The position numbers and the translations under genes were made by a program. A stretch of DNA of 64,000 nt from Actinophytocola oryzae (GTDB lineage: Bacteria > Actinomycetota > Actinomycetes > Mycobacteriales > Pseudonocardiaceae). The DNA lies in assembly GCF_004364325.1 (NCBI RefSeq), contig NZ_SOCP01000012.1, positions 186,001 through 250,000 on the forward strand, given 5' to 3'. Every line of letters begins with the position of its first letter. Position 1 is the first letter of the stretch. The notes under the pieces were generated by a model. The model was not told where the DNA came from. It saw only the letters and a program-made list of their open reading frames with translations, and searched no databases. Below are positions 1 through 9,681 of the stretch, piece by piece.

Positions 1-15
1 TTCGCCATCCGCTGA
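1..15 (+). CDS. 3' tail of an upstream plus-strand gene (partial)
   Basis: The window opens with four sense codons (F-A-I-R) and a TGA at 13-15, followed at once by a strong hairpin terminator. This fits the last codons of a plus-strand gene that begins outside the window. Nothing about its identity can be read from four residues. In related actinomycetes the nuo operon often lies upstream of this polyprenyl synthase, but that is only an inference. Confidence 0.3.
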   Translation, partial: FAIR

Positions 16-27
16 CCGCTTCTCCCG

Positions 28-61
28 CCGGCGCCCGTCTCCCACCGGAGGCGGGCGCCGG
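28..61. terminator. Hairpin terminator upstream of the polyprenyl synthase
   Basis: Positions 28-42 pair with 47-61 to give a 15-bp stem with one G-T wobble and a 4-base loop. The outer 10 bp (CCGGCGCCCG with CGGGCGCCGG) are perfect. There is no strong T tract, which is common for actinobacterial terminators. It follows directly after the stop codon at 13-15. Confidence 0.65.
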
Positions 62-173
62 TCTGTGCGGGGTCTCCCTCACCGTCACCCGTGTCACAGC
101 CACTCGTGGAGTACGTGAAACCGCTGGACATTACGCTGTAGCCAGGGATTCCAAGTTGGGGAGCGGATGCCGA

Positions 174-1187
174 GTGACAGCTGACCAGACCGTGCCGCGG
201 CTACCGGCGTCGCTCGGTCTCGACACGGCCGACCCGGCGCTGGTCGAGACGATCACCAGCGGCCTGGTCAGGGTCGAGGAGGTCCTGACCAGGGTCGTCC
301 GCAGTGACGTCGAGTTCGTCGACCAGGCGGCGACACACCTGGTCAAGGCCGGTGGCAAGCGGTTCCGTCCCCTCTTCACGCTCCTGTCCGCGCAGTTCGC
401 CGGCGGCAACACCGACGAGGTCGTCACGGCCGCAGCCGCGGTGGAGCTGGTGCACCTGGCCACGCTCTACCACGACGACGTCATGGACGAGGCCACCATG
501 CGGCGCGGGGTGTCGAGCATCAACGCCCGCTGGGACAACACCATCGCCATCCTCACCGGCGACTTCCTCTTCGCCCACGCGTCAGGGCTGGTCGCCGAGC
601 TGGGCAGTGACGCGGCGCGGATCATCGCCGAGACCATGGGGAAGCTGGTCACGGGGCAGATGCGCGAGACCGTCGGCCCGCAGGAGGGCGACGACCCCGT
701 CCGGCACTACCTCGACGTCATCGGGCAGAAGACCGGGTCGCTCATCGCCACGGCCGGGCGCTACGGCGGCATGTTCTCCGGCGCCGCTCCCGAGCACACC
801 GAGGCGCTGTACCGGTTCGGCGACATCATCGGCGCCGCGTTCCAGATCTCCGACGACGTCATCGACATCGCCTCTCCGGCCGACGAGTCCGGCAAGACCC
901 CGGGCACGGACCTCCGCGAGGGCGTCAAGACCCTGCCGATGCACTACGCGCTCGCGCAGGACCCAGACCCACGGCTCGCGGAGCTGCTCGCCGGTCCGAT
1001 CACCGACGACGACGCGGTCGAGGAGGCACTCACCCTGTTGCGTAAGTCACCGGGACTCGAACAGGCGGCGCGCACGCTCGGTGACTACGCCGATCGGGCG
1101 CGTGCCGAGCTCGAGGTGCTTCCGCCCTGCTCAGCGCGTGATGCCCTCGACATGCTGGCGCGCTATGTGGTGGCCCGTACACGATAG
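174..1187 (+). CDS. Long-chain polyprenyl diphosphate synthase (menaquinone side chain)
   Basis: This trans-isoprenyl synthase condenses isopentenyl diphosphate units onto an allylic diphosphate to build the prenyl tail of menaquinone. Both aspartate-rich motifs are present: DDVMD at about residues 101-105, followed by a paired arginine (MRRG), and DDVID at about 227-231. The GKRFRP motif that binds isopentenyl diphosphate is near residue 60. I chose GTG at 174 because GGGGAG (158-163) is well placed; an in-frame TTG at 156 would overlap that site. Length (337 aa) is normal for the family. It resembles M. tuberculosis GrcC1 (Rv0562), which also lies near htpX and the YajQ gene. Chain length cannot be read from the sequence with confidence. 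Confidence 0.93.
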   Translation: MTADQTVPRLPASLGLDTADPALVETITSGLVRVEEVLTRVVRSDVEFVDQAATHLVKAGGKRFRPLFTLLSAQFAGGNTDEVVTAAAAVELVHLATLYHDDVMDEATMRRGVSSINARWDNTIAILTGDFLFAHASGLVAELGSDAARIIAETMGKLVTGQMRETVGPQEGDDPVRHYLDVIGQKTGSLIATAGRYGGMFSGAAPEHTEALYRFGDIIGAAFQISDDVIDIASPADESGKTPGTDLREGVKTLPMHYALAQDPDPRLAELLAGPITDDDAVEEALTLLRKSPGLEQAARTLGDYADRARAELEVLPPCSARDALDMLARYVVARTR

Positions 1188-1310
1188 GCGACAACGGTGC
1201 GTGTCGGGCTTGCCAAATGGACCGGGTGGTGCTTACGCACGTACCCGCCGCAGTAACCTGACACCCACCCTGCTTGTGTGTTCGCGCGTCGCGCGGAGGG
1301 AGTTCGATCG

Positions 1311-3236
1311 ATGCCGATCTTTGGGCAGGTCTGGTTGTGGAGCTTGCTGGCCTTCCTGCTCGGAGCACTGCTCTGCTGGTTGCTGGTGGCCCGGCCGGCC
1401 CGAGGCCGCGTCGGTGAGCTGGAAGCCCAGCTCGCCACGCGAGCACGCCGTCAGTCCATCCCGGAGCGCTTCGAGCCCGACCGCCACAGCGACGTCGAGA
1501 GCACGTTCGCGCCCGGCATGGGCGACCGCGACCAGGACGACTACCGCACTCGCGCGTACGGGCTGCGGGACACCCCGCCGCCGCTGCCTCCCGAGCGCGA
1601 CCGCCTCGCCGCCTACGCCGAGCCCGAGCCCAACCGCGACTTCGCGCCGCTGCCTCCCGAGCCGCTGCGTGACCCGGAGCTCGACGCACCGCCTGCTTCA
1701 GGTGCCGAGCAGGGCCGCCCCGGCATAGCCACCCAGTACCTCGACGTGTCCGCTGGCAACCTCTCGGCACCGCCCGAGGTGCCCGCCATGTCGCCGCCGC
1801 CCGCCAACCGAAGCTGGTTCGACGACGAACTCGACGGTGACGCGGCCAACAAGGCACCCGAGGAGCAGGCCGCGGTCCCGCGCAACCGCCACCAGCTGGT
1901 CGAGGAGCCCGAGTCCTACGACTCGCGGCTCGTCGTCGACGACCCCTTCTCGGACGACGACCCCTTCTCGGACGACGACGAGCGACCGGCCATCGAGGAC
2001 GACTCGGGCGGCACCGTCTTCACCCAGCGCACGCACCCGATCCCCGGTGAGCTGATCCGCCGGATCGACGAGTCCGGCAAGGCGGAGCTGGCTCGCGCCG
2101 AGTCCGACAGCCTCGTCGACGACCTGGCCGAGGAGCCGGAAGAGGACGCCAGGGCCGAGCGCACCTCCGAGACCGCCCCCAGCGGGTTCACCGAGTCGGG
2201 CTCGGCGGACCGGTTCACCGAGCCGGAGTCGTCGGGACGCTTCTTCACGGAGAACTCGCCGGAGTTCACCGAGCCCGAGTCCTCCGGCAAGCGGGCACTG
2301 CGGCCCGAGACGGCCGCCGCGATCGCCCAGCCGCAGTCCGAGGACCGGTTCAGCGAGCCGGCGTCCGACGGCGAGTCCGCTGAGCAGGAGCCGCAGGAGG
2401 GGTTCACCGAGCCCGAGTCCACCGGGCGGCGGGCACTGCGCCCCGAGACGATCGCGGCGCTGGCCGAGTCGAAGCCCTCGGAAGAGCCCGAGGAGCCCAC
2501 GCCTTCCGGGCGGCGTGCCCTGCGGAACGAGGCGGCCCGAGGGTTCACGGAGCCGGAGTCGTCCGAGGGGTTCGGCGAGCAGGAGTCCCTCGGCAGGCGG
2601 TTCGGGCGGGGCGAGTCCTCCGGTCGTTTCGCCAAGCTGGAGCAGGCCGCCGAGAGCGCCGGCTACCCGGCGGAGTCACCCGCGGAGCAGACGGAGATCG
2701 TCTCCTCCATGACGTCGGCGACGGAGGAGAAGCCGGCGGAGACCACGCGGTCCGGCAACCTGCCGAAGCGCGTGCCACAGCAGAACCGCATCTCGCAGGG
2801 GGTGTCCGTGCGCGTCGATCCGACGCCCGTCGCGCTGCCCAAGCGCGTGCCGAGCAAGCCGAGGCATCAGGTCCCGTTCGGTGTGCAGCCGTCATCCACG
2901 CCGGAGCCCTCGGCGGTGGCGGTCGGCGACCAGCCGGACCCGCAGCGGTCGCTCTTCGAGCCGATCGTCCCGGCCGAGGACGAGGGCACGTCCACCCCGC
3001 CGCCCCCGCACCGCCTGCGGCAGGGCAGCGGTCCCGGCCGCGGCCCGTTCGGACCCGGCTCGGCGATGCCGCTCCCGGGTGGCGCGTCCCCGTCACCTGA
3101 GTTCACCATCAAGGCAAGCGTGGCAGCACTGCGGTACTGCACACCGGAATCGACGCAGTTCGGGCGTACCGTGGCGGAGGTTTGGTTCCGTAGTGCGGCG
3201 GAGGCCGAAAGGGTGGGCTTCCGTCCGGTCGGATGA
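1311..3236 (+). CDS. Membrane-anchored, repeat-rich acidic protein with C-terminal shared module
   Basis: The 641-aa product has one N-terminal membrane segment (about residues 5-27) followed by a long acidic, probably disordered region. That region holds a tandem DPFSDDDPFSDD repeat (about nt 1939-1980) and several copies of a unit built around FTEPESSG and RRALRPET (nt 2160-2640). The last 45 residues form a compact module with the pattern FTIKAS...YCTPES...RTVAEVWFRS..EAERVGF, which recurs at the end of the next gene. I believe databases call this a sunset domain, but I am recalling the name. ATG at 1311 is preceded by GGAGGG at 1295-1300. Its role is unknown; the shape suggests an envelope-associated scaffold. 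Confidence 0.75.
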   Translation: MPIFGQVWLWSLLAFLLGALLCWLLVARPARGRVGELEAQLATRARRQSIPERFEPDRHSDVESTFAPGMGDRDQDDYRTRAYGLRDTPPPLPPERDRLAAYAEPEPNRDFAPLPPEPLRDPELDAPPASGAEQGRPGIATQYLDVSAGNLSAPPEVPAMSPPPANRSWFDDELDGDAANKAPEEQAAVPRNRHQLVEEPESYDSRLVVDDPFSDDDPFSDDDERPAIEDDSGGTVFTQRTHPIPGELIRRIDESGKAELARAESDSLVDDLAEEPEEDARAERTSETAPSGFTESGSADRFTEPESSGRFFTENSPEFTEPESSGKRALRPETAAAIAQPQSEDRFSEPASDGESAEQEPQEGFTEPESTGRRALRPETIAALAESKPSEEPEEPTPSGRRALRNEAARGFTEPESSEGFGEQESLGRRFGRGESSGRFAKLEQAAESAGYPAESPAEQTEIVSSMTSATEEKPAETTRSGNLPKRVPQQNRISQGVSVRVDPTPVALPKRVPSKPRHQVPFGVQPSSTPEPSAVAVGDQPDPQRSLFEPIVPAEDEGTSTPPPPHRLRQGSGPGRGPFGPGSAMPLPGGASPSPEFTIKASVAALRYCTPESTQFGRTVAEVWFRSAAEAERVGFRPVG

Positions 3237-3346
3237 TCTTCTTGACACCGACTTGACGGCCGGTCACCAGTCGACATTCCGCTTGCCCTATTGTTCACGC
3301 CTACCGGTGATCGTTACCGCGTCATATCCGCGAGGAGGCAGACGCC

Positions 3347-4102
3347 GTGAGTTGGTTGCAGCAACTGGTCGGCAAGCTGAAGTCGGCTTTCGGAGGCAAG
3401 ACCGCTGAAGGGGACGCAGCTACCCCGACGACTATCGACAAGGCTTCGGCGAAAGCCACCACCGAGGCCGACGGGCCGGCGACGACCGAGGAGCCCACCT
3501 CGACCGCCGCCGAGCCGACCGTGGCGGACGAGCCGACGAGCGAGACGCCCGCCGGTACCGCCGCTCCGACCGTCGTGGCGGCGACCGAGCCCGCCCCGGC
3601 CGAGGAACCGGTCACCACCGCGGAGCCGGTCGCCACCGAAACCCCGATCATCGCGGACGAGCCCACCGCCAGCGAGGTCGTCGTCCCGGTCAGCGAGCCC
3701 GACGCCCCGCCCGTCGAGCCCGTCACCGACACCCCGGTCGCCGACGCCCCGCCGGTGGAACCGGTCGCGGAGGTGCAGGAACCGGTCGCCGAGCCCGCCG
3801 CCGAGGTCCGGCGCGAGAGCAGCGACCCGGCGATCAGCACCCTCGACGTCGAGGGCATCACCGCCGAGCTGCAGGCGGAAGGGCCCTACGGTCCCGGCTC
3901 CGGCAAACCCGCCGCCGACGGCTCCGCGCCCTCCGCCGACTTCACGGTCAAGGGCAAGACGTCGTCGAAGCTCTTCCACACCGCGAAGTCCCCGTACTTC
4001 ACCCGTACGAAGGCCGACGTCTGGTTCAAGACCGAGGCCGACGCCGAGGGCGCGGGCTTCCAGGCGTGGGACCACAAGAAGCGCGCGGCGACGAAGAAGT
4101 AG
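3347..4102 (+). CDS. Pro/Glu/Thr-rich protein with the same C-terminal module
   Basis: This 251-aa product starts with a short amphipathic helix (MSWLQQLVGKLKSAFGG), which could touch the membrane. A low-complexity E-P-T-A-V stretch (about residues 25-160) follows, then a C-terminal module (about 185-250) with the pattern DFTVKGKTSS.LFH...SPYFTRTKADVWFKTEADAEGAGF. The module matches the end of the preceding protein, so the two genes probably share a partner or arose by duplication. GTG at 3347 has a strong ribosome site (GAGGAGG, 3332-3338). A bidirectional hairpin closes the gene at 4114-4140. Function unknown. Confidence 0.75.
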   Translation: MSWLQQLVGKLKSAFGGKTAEGDAATPTTIDKASAKATTEADGPATTEEPTSTAAEPTVADEPTSETPAGTAAPTVVAATEPAPAEEPVTTAEPVATETPIIADEPTASEVVVPVSEPDAPPVEPVTDTPVADAPPVEPVAEVQEPVAEPAAEVRRESSDPAISTLDVEGITAELQAEGPYGPGSGKPAADGSAPSADFTVKGKTSSKLFHTAKSPYFTRTKADVWFKTEADAEGAGFQAWDHKKRAATKK

Positions 4103-4113
4103 CGACACGAGAA

Positions 4114-4140
4114 CGGCCCCGGGAGGATCTCCCGGGGCCG
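4114..4140. terminator. Bidirectional terminator between the plus-strand pair and korB
   Basis: CGGCCCCGGGAG at 4114-4125 pairs perfectly with CTCCCGGGGCCG at 4129-4140 around a 3-base loop. It lies 11 bases after the stop of the plus-strand gene and 20 bases beyond the end of the minus-strand korB, so it can serve both convergent units. Confidence 0.85.
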
Positions 4141-4160
4141 TCGACGTGTCCTCGGCTTGT

Positions 4161-5221
4161 TCAGCCGACCGTCCAGGTGTCGTTGCCGTTCAGCAGCGCC
4201 TGCAGGTTCGCGGGCTTGGTCTCCGACGCGGCGGCCACCTGCGCCCGTGCCTGGTCGTCGTAGGTCGGCCGGTTCACGTTCCGGTAGATGCCGGTGACCG
4301 TGTGGGACAGGTCCTGGGTCGACAGCCGCGACAGCGCGAACGCGTACGACGGGTCCTCGATCGTGGCGTCGTGCACCACGAGCCGCTCCTCGCCCGCCTC
4401 GGCCACCTTCGCGACCTCCAGGCCGCCCCACGCCGACCGCACGACCCCGAACTCACCCTCCGGCCCGAAGCGGATCGGCTTGCCGTCCTCCAGCGGGATC
4501 AGGCGCTGTTCCTTCTCGCCGGTGTCCTTGAGGACGTCGAAGGCGCCGTCGTTGAAGATCGGGCAGTTCTGGTAGATCTCCACGAGTGCCGAGCCGCGGT
4601 GTTGGGCGGCGGCGGTGAGGATGTCGGTGAGCTGCGCGCGGTCGTTGTCGAGGGTGCGTGCGACGAAGGTGGCTTCGGCGCCGATGGCGAGTGAGAGCGG
4701 GTTGAACGGGTGGTCCAGTGACCCCATGGGGGTGGACTTGGTGAGTTTGCCCGTTTCGGAGGTCGGCGAGTACTGGCCCTTGGTGAGGCCGTAGATGCGG
4801 TTGTTGAAGAGCAGGATCTTGAGGTTGACGTTGCGGCGCAGCGCGTGGATGAGGTGGTTGCCGCCGATGGAGAGCGCGTCGCCGTCGCCGGTGACGACCC
4901 ACACGGACAGGTCGGGTCGGGTCACGGCGAGTCCGGTGGCGATGGCGGGGGCACGTCCGTGGATGGAGTGCATGCCGTAGGTGTTCATGTAGTAGGGGAA
5001 TCGGGAGGAGCAGCCGATTCCGGAGATGAACACGATGTTCTCGCGTTTGAGGCCCAGGCTCGGCAGGAAGGACTGCATGGCGTTGAGGACGACGTAGTCC
5101 CCGCAGCCGGGGCACCAGCGGACCTCCTGGTCCGACTTGAAGTCCTTCGCCTTCTGCGGCGCGTCGTCGGTGGGCACCAGGTCGAGCCCACCCAACGAAG
5201 GAAGCCCCAGATCGACCGCGG

Positions 5222-5225
<4 letters not shown>
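4161..5225 (-). CDS. korB: 2-oxoglutarate:ferredoxin oxidoreductase, beta subunit
   Basis: KorB carries the thiamine diphosphate and iron-sulfur site of the enzyme that oxidises 2-oxoglutarate to succinyl-CoA with ferredoxin as acceptor. The product (354 aa) shows CPGCGD at residues 38-43 and a further cysteine at 72 (GIGCSS), the ligands expected for the 4Fe-4S cluster. The thiamine diphosphate segment runs from GDGDALSIGGN to LFNNRIYGLTKGQ. Its ATG (5223-5225) overlaps the korA stop as ATGA, so the subunits are translationally coupled. Many actinobacteria use this oxygen-tolerant KOR beside, or instead of, classical 2-oxoglutarate dehydrogenase. Confidence 0.96.
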
Positions 5226-7105
<1,880 letters not shown>

Positions 7106-7240
7106 AGCTCTGCTGGTCCCTCTCTCGCACGGCTACGTGCCTCTGCCCAAGGGTAGCCGCGCCTTACCAACGGTTTCCTTTGTGCTCAGGGTATTCGCGG
7201 TGGACGTCACAGTGCCGGTTCCCAGATTCTGGGAGGCCTG

Positions 7241-7987
7241 TCACGCGTTGCGGGATATCCGAGCACGCATCGCGGCGATCAGCTCGGCGAACTCCGGTGT
7301 TGCCATGGACGCCAGCTGCGCGACGAGCTCGGTCTCGATGGCGTCGTCGTGCCGGTCCTGGGCCGCGGTGGTCCGCAGCGAGCGCTTGGTGGAGAGGACG
7401 AGCTCCCGAGGTGCCTTGACGGCAGGCTGGGCCAGCTCGACCGCCGCGGCGACGACGTCGTCGACCACGCGGAGCGCGAGCCCGGTCCGCACGGCCTCCT
7501 CGGCGTCGAGGACCTCGCCGAACAGGGTCATGGCGGCTGCGGTCTGTGGCCCGACCAGCCGCTGTGCCATCCAGGTCATGCCGCCACCCGGGTGGAGCCC
7601 GAGCTGGAGGAACCGCGTGTCGAACTTCGCCCGCGGTCCGGCCAGCCGCACGTCACAGGCGAGCGCCAGGTTCAGCCCGGCCCCGACGGCGGCACCGTTG
7701 ACGGCGGCGATGGTGGGCAGCGTGGACTTCGCGACGGCGAGGAACCCCGCGTAGATGGCCCGAAGACCCTCCTCGCGTGCCTCGCCGAGCGCGGTGAGGT
7801 CGGCGCCGGCGCAGAACGCGGGCGGCGCCCCGGTCACCACGATCGTGGCGACGTCCTGGTCGCCCTCGCAGGCGGCCACGTGCCCGGCGAGCTGGGCGGA
7901 CATGTCGATGGTCAGCGAGTTCCGGCGTTCCGGCAGGTCGATCGTGATGACCCCGACCCCGTCACGCCGCTCAAGCGAAACACTCAT
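7241..7987 (-). CDS. Enoyl-CoA hydratase/isomerase family protein, atypical active site
   Basis: This 248-aa protein has the crotonase fold: AFCAGADL gives the first oxyanion-hole segment and NGAAVGAG the second, and the length is usual. In true enoyl-CoA hydratases one catalytic glutamate sits just after the second segment and another about 20 residues on. Here those places read GLNLALACD and RFLQLGLHPGGG, so both glutamates look replaced. It is therefore safer to call it a crotonase-family enzyme, perhaps an isomerase, a hydrolase or a CoA-binding protein. It lies 9 bp downstream of the Lrp gene on the same strand, so the two are probably co-transcribed. Confidence 0.85.
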   Translation of the reverse strand: MSVSLERRDGVGVITIDLPERRNSLTIDMSAQLAGHVAACEGDQDVATIVVTGAPPAFCAGADLTALGEAREEGLRAIYAGFLAVAKSTLPTIAAVNGAAVGAGLNLALACDVRLAGPRAKFDTRFLQLGLHPGGGMTWMAQRLVGPQTAAAMTLFGEVLDAEEAVRTGLALRVVDDVVAAAVELAQPAVKAPRELVLSTKRSLRTTAAQDRHDDAIETELVAQLASMATPEFAELIAAMRARISRNA

Positions 7988-7996
7988 GGCAGGACC

Positions 7997-8461
7997 CTAA
8001 GCCCCGGTGACCTCCGGGGCCGGTGGTCGCTCCAACAGTGTGGACAGCACCACGGTCGACACCGTCCGGTCGATCATGTCGACGGCGCGGAGCCGTTCGA
8101 GCGCGTCCTCGAGGTGGTGGATGCTGCCCGCCCGCAGGTGGACGATCGCGTCGGCGGCGCCGGAGACGGTGTAGGCGGCGACCACCTCCGGGAGGGGAAG
8201 GAGCCGGGCCCGGATCCGCTCGGGTGTCACGTTTCCCATGCAGTGGACCTCGACGAACGCCTCCGTGCCCCAGCCGAGGGCCTCGGGATCGACCACGGCG
8301 GTGAACCCCTTGAGGATGCCCGCCTCGAGCAACCGGTCGACCCGCCGTTTGACCGCGGGCGCGGACAGCCCGACGACCTTCCCGATCTCCGAGTAGCTAC
8401 GACGGGCGTCCGACACAAGCTGCGAAATGATTCGCTGATCTATGACGTCCACACGCAACAT
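7997..8461 (-). CDS. Lrp/AsnC-family transcriptional regulator
   Basis: The 154-aa product has an N-terminal winged helix-turn-helix (residues 3-50; DQRIISQLVSDARRSYSEIG with recognition helix SAPAVKRRVDRL). It is followed by the RAM ligand-binding domain (about 65-145), which normally senses amino acids. ATG at 8459-8461. It is divergent from the DDAH-like gene, with only 65 bp between the two starts, so it is the obvious candidate regulator of that gene and of itself. Repeated GTGCACT motifs in the shared region are plausible binding sites. Confidence 0.92.
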   Translation of the reverse strand: MLRVDVIDQRIISQLVSDARRSYSEIGKVVGLSAPAVKRRVDRLLEAGILKGFTAVVDPEALGWGTEAFVEVHCMGNVTPERIRARLLPLPEVVAAYTVSGAADAIVHLRAGSIHHLEDALERLRAVDMIDRTVSTVVLSTLLERPPAPEVTGA

Positions 8462-8474
8462 TCTGCCGCTTGAA

Positions 8475-8526
8475 GTGCACTAGTGCGACATTGATCGCCG
8501 GTGATCCGTGCACTTACATTGGAATC
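8475..8526 (+). promoter_or_regulatory. Promoter of the DDAH-like gene with putative Lrp sites
   Basis: A -35-like TTGATC (8491-8496) and a -10-like TACATT (8515-8520) are 18 bp apart. They would start transcription at about 8527, the A of the start codon, which implies a leaderless mRNA. GTGCACT occurs at 8475-8481 and 8508-8514, 33 bp or about three helical turns apart; the first copy overlaps the perfect palindrome GCACTAGTGC (8477-8486). One copy lies in the promoter spacer. The link to the Lrp protein is inferred from position. Confidence 0.5.
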
Positions 8527-9366
8527 ATGACGGGCAGCCCCGGGCGCACAGCCACACCGCGCCGCTACCTGATGTGCGAGCCGAGGTACTTCGCCGTGGA
8601 GTACTCGATCAACCCGTGGATGAACCCGGACGAACCGGTCAGCGCCGAGCTGGCCGTCAAGGAGTGGACCGAGCTTGCGGACAGTTTCCGCCGCCTCGGT
8701 CACCGGGTCGAAACAATCCGTCCAGTGGCGGGCCTGCCGGACATGGTCTTCGCGGCCAACTCCGGCACCGTCGTTCATGGGCGGGTGCTGGGTGCGAGGT
8801 TCCGAGCCAGGCAGCGCACCGCCGAGGCCGACCACTACCGCCGCTGGTTCCTGGACCACGGCTACCAGGACGTGGTCATGCCGACCGCCATCAACGAGGC
8901 GGAAGGCGACTTCGCGTGGACGGGCGAGTTCCTGCTGGCAGGCACGGGCTTCCGCACGGACCCGGCCGCCCACGGGGAGGCGCAGGAGGTGCTGGGGGTG
9001 CCGGTGGTGTCGCTGCAGCTCATGGACCCGCGCTACTACCACCTGGACACGGCGCTGTTCGTACTCCAGGAGGCGTCTCCCACCCGCCCGGCCCACGTGG
9101 CGTACTACCCGGAGGCGTTCTCACCGGGTTCGCGGCGGGTTCTGGCCCGCCTGTTCCCCACCGCGGTGATAGCCAACGAGGCAGACGCCGAGTGCCTGGG
9201 CCTGAACGGCGTCTCGGACGGCCGCAACGTCGTCATCCCGATGGAGGCGACACACCTGGCGGCCAACCTGATAGCCGAGGGCTACGAGCCGACCTTCGTG
9301 GACATCGCCGAACTCCGAAAGTCCGGCGGCGGTCCCAAGTGCTGCACCCTGGAGATCCGCGACTGA
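8527..9366 (+). CDS. Dimethylarginine dimethylaminohydrolase-like amidinohydrolase
   Basis: The 279-aa protein belongs to the guanidino-group-modifying superfamily that includes DDAH and arginine deiminase-type enzymes. Visible hallmarks are LPDMVFAANSG near residue 75, EGDFAWTGEFLLAG near 125 (substrate-binding Glu-Gly-Asp), the catalytic histidine region YYHLDTALFVL near 170, and the C-terminal nucleophile GGGPKCCTLEIR with Cys 272 or 273. It would hydrolyse a guanidino substrate such as methylarginine or arginine to citrulline plus amine. ATG at 8527 lacks a good ribosome site, but the promoter predicts a leaderless start there. The divergent Lrp gene supports a role in arginine or ornithine metabolism; no rocD is present here. 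Confidence 0.85.
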   Translation: MTGSPGRTATPRRYLMCEPRYFAVEYSINPWMNPDEPVSAELAVKEWTELADSFRRLGHRVETIRPVAGLPDMVFAANSGTVVHGRVLGARFRARQRTAEADHYRRWFLDHGYQDVVMPTAINEAEGDFAWTGEFLLAGTGFRTDPAAHGEAQEVLGVPVVSLQLMDPRYYHLDTALFVLQEASPTRPAHVAYYPEAFSPGSRRVLARLFPTAVIANEADAECLGLNGVSDGRNVVIPMEATHLAANLIAEGYEPTFVDIAELRKSGGGPKCCTLEIRD

Positions 9367-9393
9367 CCCCGCCACAGAACTCCTCGGCCAGCG

Positions 9394-9630
9394 TCAGGCC
9401 CGAACGCCGCCCATCCGCGGCTTCGGAAAACCGGCGCTGGCCGAGCCGTCTGTGGTGTCAGTGACCAGGGCGTTGTCGCTCGGCCAACGCACGCACTTCG
9501 CGGCGAAGCTCCACCAGCTCTGCCGCAGGGCGTCCTCGGTCCGAGCCGCAGCCGCCTCCGTCCCCCTGAGCACCCGCCGCTCGTCCACCGACGTCCCCGG
9601 AGAACGCGACTTCGGTGGCGTCTCCGTCAT
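9394..9630 (-). CDS. Small hypothetical protein (doubtful)
   Basis: A 78-codon frame runs on the minus strand through the otherwise empty 315 bp between the DDAH-like gene and the amidase. It begins METPPKS-like (MTETPPKSRSPG) and includes a middle segment LRQSWWSFAAKCVRWPSD. No ribosome site stands out before ATG 9628-9630, and I do not recognise the product. It could be a non-coding spacer. Confidence 0.3.
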   Translation of the reverse strand: MTETPPKSRSPGTSVDERRVLRGTEAAAARTEDALRQSWWSFAAKCVRWPSDNALVTDTTDGSASAGFPKPRMGGVRA

Positions 9631-9681
9631 GAGGTCATTCTGAGTTTCCCGGCAGGACGATGTAACCCATCCCGGTACGAA

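Noticed and set aside
3242..3294. TTGACA at 3242 as a promoter for the gene at 3347
   Set aside because: No -10 box at a suitable distance; TATTGT at 3289 is too far from either TTGAC copy.
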